Position numbers and translations under genes: made by a program | In this document: piece after piece, positions 7,572 to 13,041 of the stretch | How the letters are laid out: each line of letters starts with the position of its first letter | How positions within the stretch are numbered: position 1 is the first letter of the stretch | The notes under the pieces: model-generated | What the model was told of the DNA's origin: nothing | What the model saw: the letters and a program-made list of their open reading frames with translations, nothing else | Databases searched by the model: none | NCBI GenBank assembly: GCA_021785115.1 | Contig: JAJYGO010000445.1 | Coordinates: 3,741 to 24,333, forward strand | Reading direction: 5' to 3' | Source of the DNA: Chloroflexota bacterium | GTDB taxonomy: Bacteria; Chloroflexota; Limnocylindria; Limnocylindrales; CSP1-4 | DNA length: 20,593 nt

Positions 7572-8234
7572 TCAGCCTTCCGACGCCGATCCGCCGGGAT
7601 GGGGCGCCCCCGCGAGCTTTCGTGCGAGTCGACGGGCCGCGGGCGCGCTCCGTTCCGGTTCAAGGCCGGCCTCCATCAGGGAGCGTGCAAGCGCCTCGAC
7701 CTGTCCACGCTGCAGCGTCGCGAGTTCGGCGAACGTCTCCGGGTCCGCACGCCTCGACGCGGCCGCAAGATGCGGCTGGCACAGGCCGAACGAGCCCTGC
7801 AACGCGCGGACCCCCTCGGGCCGTCGCGCCATCTCCGCCACGAGGTCGAGGGCGTCGTGCGCACGCCGCCTTCCGGCCGCGCACGCGAGACACGAGATCT
7901 CCCGGGGCGCGTTCCGGGCGAGATCCTCCAGCACCGCCTCGGAGAGCCTTCGTAGAACCCTCGAGGCCGAGCGGGTGAACGAGGCGTCGGCGCGCACCCA
8001 CACGCTCGACCAGTGGCTCGCGCAGAGACCCCGGCCGGCCACGAGCCGATCCACCGTGTCGGGATCCCGGATCGTCGTGTGCAGGAGCCAGGACACGATC
8101 GCCTCTTCGGACTGCCGAGCGAGGGCGCAGACCGGGCAGTCCGCGAGCTCCCTCAAGGCGAGCTCGAGCTCGGCGACCCCCCAATCCCTCTCGACGCGCG
8201 CGCCGACGATGTCACGCGGTCGCCATCGGCGCAT
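7572..8234 (-). CDS. Cys/His-rich protein with two repeated CxxC...CxxxH modules
   Basis: 220-residue, mostly helical protein. Two internal repeats are visible: C33-x2-C36 (DCPVCALA) with C71-x3... H74 (GLCASHW), and C115-x2-C118 (SCLACAAG) with C152 and H155 (GLCQPHL). Each is a CxxC, about 34-residue helix, CxxH pattern, so two structural zinc sites are likely. This resembles an uncharacterised actinobacterial family (DUF6062-like; named from memory, not searched). The ATG at 8234 overlaps the end of the preceding 89-residue gene by 23 bases, suggesting coupling. The frame is open much further upstream, but that part is opposite or out of frame with the real 89-residue gene. No catalytic motif is seen. 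Confidence 0.8.
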   Translation of the reverse strand: MRRWRPRDIVGARVERDWGVAELELALRELADCPVCALARQSEEAIVSWLLHTTIRDPDTVDRLVAGRGLCASHWSSVWVRADASFTRSASRVLRRLSEAVLEDLARNAPREISCLACAAGRRRAHDALDLVAEMARRPEGVRALQGSFGLCQPHLAAASRRADPETFAELATLQRGQVEALARSLMEAGLEPERSAPAARRLARKLAGAPHPGGSASEG

Positions 8235-8481
8235 CAGGCAAACCACCCTCGTCTCGCATCTCGCCGCTCCGGTCCGCCACGGGATGCGAGTCCTCGCTCG
8301 GGAAGAAGCATGGGCAGCGCGCCGGTCCGCCGCCGGAGCGTGCCAGGAACAGCTCGGTGGCGATGCTCGGGTGGCGGCACATGCCCACCACCTGGTACCC
8401 GTCTTCGCCCGTCGCCGCCCGCTCGAACGCGAGCAGATACGCGCACGACGGGCACTCCCTGTCGGAGAATGGCCACGCCAT
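8212..8481 (-). CDS. Small Cys-rich protein, first gene of the riboswitch-B operon
   Basis: 89-residue soluble protein with C10-x2-C13 (ECPSC), C35-R-H37 (MCRHPS) and C56-x-C58 (RCPCFF), a pattern suited to binding zinc. The acidic C-terminus (about 62-84) looks flexible. The ATG at 8481 is preceded by AGGAGGAGCC, a strong ribosome binding site that pairs with the 3' strand of fluoride riboswitch B. I do not recognise the family. The site, the riboswitch and the overlap with a second Cys-rich gene make it very likely to be real. Confidence 0.8.
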   Translation of the reverse strand: MAWPFSDRECPSCAYLLAFERAATGEDGYQVVGMCRHPSIATELFLARSGGGPARCPCFFPSEDSHPVADRSGEMRDEGGLPDAPMATA

Positions 8482-8599
8482 GGCTCCTCCTCACCGGGAG
8501 CCGCAGGCACCAGGAACCGCCTGTGCTCCACGTCCCAGCAGGAGCCATCAGCCCGGTCGGGCAGTTCGGCGGATCCGCCGAGGCGGCGCTCCATCGCCC
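8482..8599 (-). promoter_or_regulatory. Fluoride (crcB) riboswitch B with long-range SD-masking arm
   Basis: Aptamer at about 8599-8538 on the minus strand: GGGCGAUGGAGC, an inserted perfect hairpin CGGCGG-AU-CCGCCG (8580-8567), AACUGCCC, loop, GGGCUGAUGGCUCC. Stem 2 is GCCC/GGGC. The pseudoknot is GGAGC (8592-8588) with GCUCC (8545-8541). Stem 2 and flanks are nearly identical to the Thermotoga aptamer (ACUGCCC ... GGGCUGAUG). GGCUCCU (8546-8540) can pair with AGGAGCC (8488-8482) just before the ATG at 8481, hiding the ribosome binding site; the intervening segment folds into its own hairpin. Confidence 0.92.
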
Positions 8600-8606
8600 A
8601 AGGGCC

Positions 8607-8635
8607 AGTGTACGGACCGCCGTCCGGCTGGGCAA
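8607..8635 (-). promoter_or_regulatory. Sigma-70-type promoter of the riboswitch-B operon
   Basis: -35 TTGCCC (8635-8630), 17-nt spacer, -10 TACACT (8612-8607). The predicted start is within a few bases of the aptamer's first G, as expected for a 5'-terminal riboswitch. Confidence 0.72.
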
Positions 8636-8673
8636 GCAGCGAGCGAGCGGGAAGGCATGCACCCTCGTCGCCG

Positions 8674-8702
8674 TTGACCGACCCTGGCTGGGCCGGTAGG
8701 CT
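8674..8702 (+). promoter_or_regulatory. Sigma-70-type promoter of the riboswitch-C operon
   Basis: -35 TTGACC (8674-8679), 17-nt spacer, -10 TAGGCT (8697-8702). The predicted start falls at about 8709, the first base of aptamer C. It is divergent from the riboswitch-B promoter; the two -35 boxes are 38 bp apart. Confidence 0.72.
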
Positions 8703-8708
8703 GGATTC

Positions 8709-8813
8709 GGCGATGGAGCACCGCCCGGGGGTCACCGGCCCCCGAAGCGCCTGTACCCCAAGGCTGATGGCTCCTGGCAACAGCCAGGGGCGCGCCGTCT
8801 TCGGGAGGCGGGC
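8709..8813 (+). promoter_or_regulatory. Fluoride (crcB) riboswitch C with alternative hairpin
   Basis: GGCGAUGGAGC (8709-8719), an inserted hairpin CGGGGG/CCCCCG (8726-8731 with 8739-8744), AA (8745-8746), stem 2 GCC/GGC (8749-8751 with 8762-8764), UGAUG, GCUCC. The pseudoknot is GGAGC (8715-8719) with GCUCC (8770-8774). The competing hairpin is GCUCCUGGC/GCCAGGGGC (8770-8778 with 8783-8791, loop AACA), which destroys the pseudoknot. There is no U-tract. A second small stem with a UUCG loop (8793-8810) covers the GGGAGG ribosome binding site at 8803-8808, five bases before the ATG at 8814. Confidence 0.9.
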
Positions 8814-8989
8814 ATGGGCGCACGTCGACGCACGGAGCCGGATTCCACGGCTGATCGCGTCACGGGGATCGCCGTCCGCGTAGCGGGGTTGCTGGCGATC
8901 GCCTTCCCCCTCGTGGCGGAGTCGTCCCGTTCCTGCTCGCGGTCTTCACGACCCGCCTTCTGGAGTTCGAGCAACGGAGGAGCTGCTGA
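8814..8989 (+). pseudogene. Small membrane protein gene, apparently frameshifted near 8920
   Basis: The ATG at 8814 has a good ribosome binding site (GGGAGG) and follows riboswitch C. Its own frame starts as a plausible membrane protein (about 35 residues, with VAGLLAIAFPLVA) and then becomes Ser/Arg-rich. From about 8918 the -1 frame reads GVVPFLLAVFTTRLLEFEQ and ends in TGA at 8987-8989, which overlaps the Nudix ATG as TGATG. One extra G in the GGCGG run near 8920 would join both halves into a 58-residue protein with two short hydrophobic segments. Either the gene is broken, an assembly or sequencing indel exists, or the downstream frame is coincidental. If unshifted, the first frame would run to 8996 as a 60-residue ORF. 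No family is recognised. Confidence 0.5.
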
Positions 8990-9480
8990 TGCCTGATGAC
9001 CTCACTCTCGTCGAGCTGCGTTGTTCCGCTGTCGTCCCCCGTGTGGATGAGGTGCTGTTGGTGAGGCACGAGCGCGACCACGCGTCCTACTGGGTGTTGC
9101 CCGGTGGGCACCCGCGATCGGGGGAGATCGCCTCCGCCGCGGTCGCCAGAGAGGTTCGCGAGGAGACGGGCCTCGCCGTGGACATCGGCCGCGTCCTCTT
9201 CCTCTGGGAGGGCATCGACCCGGATGCGGGACGAAGGATCCTCGAGATCGTGTTCATCGCCCAGCTGCGGGACGGTGAGCCCGAGTCCAGACCGGACGAG
9301 ACGGCACGATTCTTCCCGCTGTCAGAGCTCCCGGCCGATCTGTATCCACCGGTTGCCGGCTACCTGAAGGGCGCATGGCGCGAGGGCTTCCCGCGGTCAG
9401 CGCCGTATCTCGGGAACATGTGGCGGGGCATGAACTCGGTCGCCTCGTCCGAGCTTCATGCTGTCGGGGGAACCGGGTGA
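8989..9480 (+). CDS. Nudix hydrolase
   Basis: 163-residue soluble hydrolase with a perfect Nudix box: G, five residues, E, seven residues, then REVREETGL (about residues 38-60), which binds the divalent metal and cleaves nucleoside-diphosphate-linked substrates. The domain covers about 8-135; the C-terminal tail (GYLKGAWREGFPRSAPYLGNMW) is less typical. The ATG at 8989 has GGAGGAG five bases upstream and overlaps the stop of the probable small membrane protein. The exact substrate (modified NTP, NDP-sugar, ADP-ribose) cannot be assigned. It is the second gene of the riboswitch-C unit, which suggests induction by fluoride. Confidence 0.9.
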   Translation: MPDDLTLVELRCSAVVPRVDEVLLVRHERDHASYWVLPGGHPRSGEIASAAVAREVREETGLAVDIGRVLFLWEGIDPDAGRRILEIVFIAQLRDGEPESRPDETARFFPLSELPADLYPPVAGYLKGAWREGFPRSAPYLGNMWRGMNSVASSELHAVGGTG

Positions 9481-9481
9481 C

Positions 9482-9892
9482 GTGATCACGTGGTTCTGTC
9501 CCTCATGCTTCGCGGAGGTCGCGCCGCACGACGACCGATGCGAGGCCTGCGGCGCTCGGATCCCCGTGCGCGACGACTACGAGGACGGGTTGATCGCAGC
9601 GCTGCGACGTCATCGCCTGGAGGATCGCAGAGTGCTCGCCGCGAGCATCCTGGGCAGACGTCGATGCGAACGCGCCGTTCCCCACCTGATCGAAGTCGCT
9701 CGCGACGACCCGGACCCGTATGTTGCAGCCGAGGCAGTCCGGGCGCTCTGCCTGATCGGTGGGGCTGAAGCGGCGGCGACCGTCCGGAGCCTCACCGAGG
9801 CTCCCGCGTTCATGGTGCGACGCGCCGCCCAGGAGTGCCTTCGAATCCTCCAAGGGGAGGCGCCGGACGCCGCGGGAGGCGACGACGAGTGA
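9482..9892 (+). CDS. Zinc-ribbon protein with HEAT-like repeats
   Basis: 136-residue protein: an N-terminal zinc ribbon (CPSC ... CEAC, within the first 30 residues) followed by HEAT/PBS-lyase-like helical repeats (about 45-130; e.g. RCERAVPHLIEVARDD, DPYVAAEAVRALCLIGG, FMVRRAAQECLRIL). Such folds usually mediate protein-protein contacts. GTG at 9482 is preferred because it follows the Nudix stop by one base and puts the ribbon at the N-terminus. An in-frame ATG at 9458 inside the Nudix gene is the alternative and lacks a clear ribosome binding site. It is the last gene of the riboswitch-C unit and is convergent with the unit from riboswitch D. Confidence 0.8.
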   Translation: MITWFCPSCFAEVAPHDDRCEACGARIPVRDDYEDGLIAALRRHRLEDRRVLAASILGRRRCERAVPHLIEVARDDPDPYVAAEAVRALCLIGGAEAAATVRSLTEAPAFMVRRAAQECLRILQGEAPDAAGGDDE

Positions 9893-9924
9893 GCTCGGTG
9901 CGGGGAGTTCAGGCGAGCTCGTCG
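9883..9924. terminator. Inverted repeat at a convergent gene end (possible bidirectional terminator)
   Basis: CGACG-AGTG-AGCTCG (9883-9897) faces CGAGCT-CGTCG (9914-9924): 11 pairs with a 4-nt bulge, spanning the 16-bp gap between the two convergent stops. It has no T-tract, which is common in high-GC genomes, so the call rests on position only. Confidence 0.35.
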
Positions 9925-11300
9925 AACGTGTGACCCCATGCCCACCACCGGGCGAACGTGGGGAAGTCGGCCGAGATCTCGGTCTCAAGGAGTTCCAGGA
10001 AGCGCTCCAGACGTCGATCGGCCCCCTCCCCGAGAACGGGAAGGAGCCTCGCCGGTTCCCGCCGACACAGGGCGACGACGGGGGACACCCGCACCTTTTC
10101 GAACCGGGCGAAGTTCGGGTAGTGCAAGGAGTTCTCCGGGCTCGCCACCCCAGCGAGGAGATCCCACTGGCAGAGCGCGCTCACCAACATGTCGTCACCA
10201 CCGAACTCCTCGAGCCAGGCGGGCTCCCTCCGCCCGAGCTGTAGGGCCCGATCGAAGAAGTCGTGGAGCGTCCTCGCCGTCTCGCCCCAGCCGGGGACGA
10301 ACAGAGGATGATCCGCGACGGGGAACTCGCCCCGTACTCGCCCTGGAACCGATTCGCCCGTGAGGAGCCCCACGAAGCTCCACTCCCTCCGATGCGCGGC
10401 GAGCGCTCCAAGCAGGAAGTACCGAGCGATGGCCTCCTCAGCGGGGGCCACGAGGTCGACCCGGTCAACGTCGGCACGAGGGGCATCGGCGAGACTCAGC
10501 AGGTAGATCGAGCAGAGCGCGCGGGCCGACGCCTGCCAGACTCTCGGCGCCCGGCCCGAGAGCCCGACCATGCCGAGCACCGCGACGCGATCCGCCGCGG
10601 CCACGATCTCCGCCAATGGGTCGTCGGCGCGATCACCCCCGGATGCCCGCCGCCAGACTCGGCTGGCCTGCAGGGCGAGCCGATGGGCGAGCACCGACAT
10701 CCCCTGTCGGTCGCCGCGCTGGAGGAAGCGATCCTTGAACTCCTCGAGCGGCGTCACGAGCAGCTGATCGAGCGCCTGCGGATCCGGGCCGGGGCGCCTG
10801 CGACGCGAACCGGCATAGGCCGCGTCCAGGTCCGCTCGGGATGCCAGGCGAAGCGACCCCCCGCGGAAGACCCAGCACTCACCCTTCCGAAGCGAGCCGG
10901 CGGCCTGTCCGACCACGTATGGGGGATCCGGATCGACGATCGTGGCGAGGACGGCCGCCCCATCCGGCACGGCAGGCAGCACCTCGATGGCGAGATCCAG
11001 CGACGGGTCGACCCCACGAACGCCCAGGCGCTCGACCCAACCCCGCACGTTCGCGGCCTCGCGGCGGGGGACATCGTACAAGCAGAGCGCCCCCGGCACC
11101 GGTCCGGACTCGAGGTTGCCGAGTGCGACAAGGCGCACCAGCACCTCGGCTTCCAACGCCGTGTCGGCCTGAGCCATCGACACGAAGAAGATGAATGGGG
11201 ACTGGCCGCCCAGACCCTTCGGGCGCCGCATCCGGGCCAGCTCGTGTGCCGCACGAACGAGCGAAGGGACCGGAGCGCGATGGCGACGAACCTCGCCCAT
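9909..11300 (-). CDS. Hypothetical protein, weakly AlbA_2/Schlafen-like N-terminal part
   Basis: 463-residue soluble protein. The N-terminal 180 residues show alternating strands and helices ending in GECWVFRGGSLRLASRADLD, which resembles the final strand of AlbA_2 (Schlafen-type) domains; the similarity is by eye and weak. The rest is helical with no catalytic motif I recognise; notable segments are SLHYPNFARFEKVRVSP and a Trp-rich end (FARWWAWGHTFDELA). ATG at 11300 is chosen because GGCGGGGG lies upstream and it follows the 76-residue gene's stop by two bases; the frame extends upstream only as shadow coding. It is the last gene of the riboswitch-D unit. Confidence 0.75.
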   Translation of the reverse strand: MGEVRRHRAPVPSLVRAAHELARMRRPKGLGGQSPFIFFVSMAQADTALEAEVLVRLVALGNLESGPVPGALCLYDVPRREAANVRGWVERLGVRGVDPSLDLAIEVLPAVPDGAAVLATIVDPDPPYVVGQAAGSLRKGECWVFRGGSLRLASRADLDAAYAGSRRRRPGPDPQALDQLLVTPLEEFKDRFLQRGDRQGMSVLAHRLALQASRVWRRASGGDRADDPLAEIVAAADRVAVLGMVGLSGRAPRVWQASARALCSIYLLSLADAPRADVDRVDLVAPAEEAIARYFLLGALAAHRREWSFVGLLTGESVPGRVRGEFPVADHPLFVPGWGETARTLHDFFDRALQLGRREPAWLEEFGGDDMLVSALCQWDLLAGVASPENSLHYPNFARFEKVRVSPVVALCRREPARLLPVLGEGADRRLERFLELLETEISADFPTFARWWAWGHTFDELA

Positions 11301-11302
11301 GC

Positions 11303-11533
11303 CTAGCCCCCGCCGCGCTCCACGAGGAACCCGAACAGCCAGGACCACCCGCTGGGCCACCCGACCGCCTTGACCCAGGCGGCCTCCACCTCGGGTGGCT
11401 GCTCCTGGAACCGGGTGGCGTGACGTCCGATGTCTCGGTCGTCGTGGAATGAGGCGAGAGAGGGTACCTCCGGACGAGTCCACGCGAGATCGAGGCCATT
11501 CGGGATCAGCGACGCGCGATCACCGTCGGACAT
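11303..11533 (-). CDS. Small hypothetical protein (76 aa)
   Basis: 76-residue protein, Trp-rich at the C-terminus (WPSGWSWLFGFL), with no recognised domain. It sits 21 bases after the tandem-HTH gene and two bases before the 463-residue gene, so it is probably cotranscribed with both from the riboswitch-D promoter. The Shine-Dalgarno match upstream of the ATG at 11533 is poor. It could be a real partner of its neighbour or, less likely, leader-like coding. Confidence 0.6.
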   Translation of the reverse strand: MSDGDRASLIPNGLDLAWTRPEVPSLASFHDDRDIGRHATRFQEQPPEVEAAWVKAVGWPSGWSWLFGFLVERGGG

Positions 11534-11554
11534 GAGCTGTCGCCCCGCCTACCC

Positions 11555-12604
11555 TCACTCCGGGTTGCGGAAGAGGCGAGCCGCGATCGGCGCGTGTCCG
11601 CCTCGTCCGCGAAGTGGTATGCGGAGGTCCCGAAGGCGGCGCCTGACGGTCTCGCTGGGCTGCCCCGTGAGGAGCTCGATATGCCGCGCGGAGAGCCCCT
11701 CATCCTCATAGAGCTCGCGCAGCAACTCGGGGGTCAGCGGGGCTGGGACCGGGAAGCGCTGAGACACCGTACCGGCGACCGCGCGCTTCGGAACACCGTG
11801 ACGACGCAAGGCGTCCTCGACGCGGGGATCGTCGTAGAGGGCCTTGAGCAGCTCGATCCTCGTGGTCCTCGTGCCTCTCGTCCCCCCCGCCCGAACCGCC
11901 AGGCCATGGTCATGTGCGGCGCGCAGGACGACGTTGCGAGACACGCCGAGCATGCGACCGATGTCGTCGGCGCTCCACCCCCGGTCGACGTAGAAGAACT
12001 CGAGCAGCGGCCGGCTCACCCGACGGCGGTCCTCGCGGTTGCACCGACCTCGGGTCCGGATCGGGACTTGGTGGGCGCGCAGGCTTGCCTTCACCTTGCT
12101 CGGGCTGACTCCCGTCCACGTCGCCACCTCCTCGACCGTGAGGCGCTGCCCAAGGTAGAGCTCCTCGAGCAGCTCGCGCGAAACGAGCGGGGATCTGCGT
12201 CGCGTGCCGCCCCGGCCCCGGTGGCGGACCGGGATGCCGAGTTGGCGGAGACGCCGCGTGACCTGGCCGCGAGACAGGTTCAACAGCCCGGCGATCTCGT
12301 GCGTCGAGAGACCAAGCGTGCCGTAGAGCTCCTCCAACAGCACGCGCTCGCGGTCGGCGATGGCAACCCCCCGCCTCGACCGGATCGGAATGTCCAGGTC
12401 GTTCAGCCAACACCGCACGGTCCGGCGACTGGCGCCGAGACTGACCGCGATCGCGTCCATGGAGAGCCCCCGACGGACGTAGAGCTCCTCGAGGAAGGCC
12501 CTCGAGGGATGGCCGGCGGACCCTCGCGGGGCGTCGACAGCAGCATCGAGCACGATCGATGCCCCGGGGGTACATGGACGATCGGCAACGCGAACCGATT
12601 GCAT
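11555..12604 (-). CDS. Tandem helix-turn-helix repeat protein (six HTH units)
   Basis: 349-residue basic protein built almost wholly from about six copies of a 40-45-residue helix-turn-helix unit spaced about 52 residues apart: roughly 38-79, 89-130, 145-187, 199-240, 251-290 (degenerate) and 294-335. The consensus is LLEELYxxxGLSxxEIAxLLGVSRxxVRRxLRxLGIPxRxRG. Single copies of such units occur in sigma-70 region-4-like and homing-endonuclease-associated HTHs; a six-unit array is unusual and suggests an extended DNA contact. No effector or catalytic domain is seen. The start is the ATG at 12604, directly after a hairpin that encloses the GAGGAG site; an in-frame ATG at 12634 lies inside the riboswitch aptamer and is rejected. 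First gene of the riboswitch-D unit. Confidence 0.85.
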   Translation of the reverse strand: MQSVRVADRPCTPGASIVLDAAVDAPRGSAGHPSRAFLEELYVRRGLSMDAIAVSLGASRRTVRCWLNDLDIPIRSRRGVAIADRERVLLEELYGTLGLSTHEIAGLLNLSRGQVTRRLRQLGIPVRHRGRGGTRRRSPLVSRELLEELYLGQRLTVEEVATWTGVSPSKVKASLRAHQVPIRTRGRCNREDRRRVSRPLLEFFYVDRGWSADDIGRMLGVSRNVVLRAAHDHGLAVRAGGTRGTRTTRIELLKALYDDPRVEDALRRHGVPKRAVAGTVSQRFPVPAPLTPELLRELYEDEGLSARHIELLTGQPSETVRRRLRDLRIPLRGRGGHAPIAARLFRNPE

Positions 12605-12680
12605 GGCCTCTACCAACTCCTCGGTAGAGGCCATCAGCCTCGCGCTGGGCGCAAGACGTTACGCGAGCCTCATCGCGTAT
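12605..12680 (-). promoter_or_regulatory. Fluoride (crcB) riboswitch D with SD in the loop of the OFF hairpin
   Basis: Stem 1 ACGCG/CGCGU (12678-12674 with 12665-12661) closes AUGAGGCU; AA follows; stem 2 GUCUUGCGC/GCGCGAGGC (12657-12649 with 12645-12637, 9 bp); UGAUG; pseudoknot GAGGC (12671-12667) with GCCUC (12631-12627). The alternative structure is a perfect 10-bp hairpin GGCCUCUACC/GGUAGAGGCC (12632-12623 with 12614-12605). It places GAGGAG in its 8-nt loop, and the ATG (12604) abuts its base. The fluoride-bound pseudoknot would block this hairpin and allow translation. Confidence 0.93.
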
Positions 12681-12696
12681 CTGCCTATCCCCTCAC

Positions 12697-12725
12697 ACGG
12701 TACCGCCGCGGGCAAGGGCGGTCAA
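12697..12725 (-). promoter_or_regulatory. Sigma-70-type promoter of the riboswitch-D operon
   Basis: -35 TTGACC (12725-12720), 17-nt spacer, -10 TACCGT (12702-12697). Both hexamers and the spacer length are identical to the promoter of the Ehr-like operon. Confidence 0.72.
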
Positions 12726-12886
12726 CCAGCCAGTGTGATCGCCCGGGACACCTCACCATCGCCCGGCCTTGGCTGACGACCCCAGCCAGGCCAGCTCACA
12801 AGGTCCCCGCCGATCCAGCAGGGAAGGATGCAGCCCGAGGCCATCCAACCAACCGTGGCCGACGGCCGCGTGGCCGCCGTTTCCGC

Positions 12887-12971
12887 TGGTGGGAGGGGCA
12901 GGATTCGAACCTGCGTAGGCTGCGCCGGCGATTTTACAGACCGCTCCCTTTGGCCACTCGGGCACCCTCCC
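12887..12971 (-). tRNA. tRNA-Tyr (GTA), class II with encoded CCA
   Basis: The minus strand begins GGGAGGG and ends CCCTCCC-A-CCA, a perfect 7-bp acceptor stem. The anticodon loop contains CTGTAAA (anticodon GTA). The T arm is GCAGG-TTCGAAT-CCTGC. The long variable arm is typical of bacterial tRNA-Tyr. The CCA end is encoded at 12889-12887. Confidence 0.95.
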
Positions 12972-12983
12972 GGAAGCGAAGAG

Positions 12984-12989
12984 AGTATA
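12984..12989 (-). promoter_or_regulatory. -10 element of the tRNA-Tyr gene
   Basis: TATACT on the minus strand, about 12 nt upstream of the tRNA 5' end, giving a start about 6 nt before it. No good -35 match at 17 nt. Confidence 0.5.
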
Positions 12990-13028
12990 CGGCGGCGGTC
13001 CCCGGGATCCTGCTTCGCCGTGCCGCGC

Positions 13029-13034
13029 TAGACT
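13029..13034 (+). promoter_or_regulatory. -10 element suggesting a leaderless yajQ transcript
   Basis: TAGACT ends seven bases before the yajQ ATG at 13042, so transcription would begin at or next to the start codon. No Shine-Dalgarno sequence is present upstream. Leaderless mRNAs with TANNNT at this distance are common in actinobacteria. Confidence 0.45.
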
Positions 13035-13041
13035 CCGGGCC

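Noticed and set aside
12605..12634. Start of the HTH-array gene at ATG 12634
   Set aside because: That ATG lies in the riboswitch core (UGAUGG) and has no separate ribosome binding site; the ATG at 12604 follows the switching hairpin.
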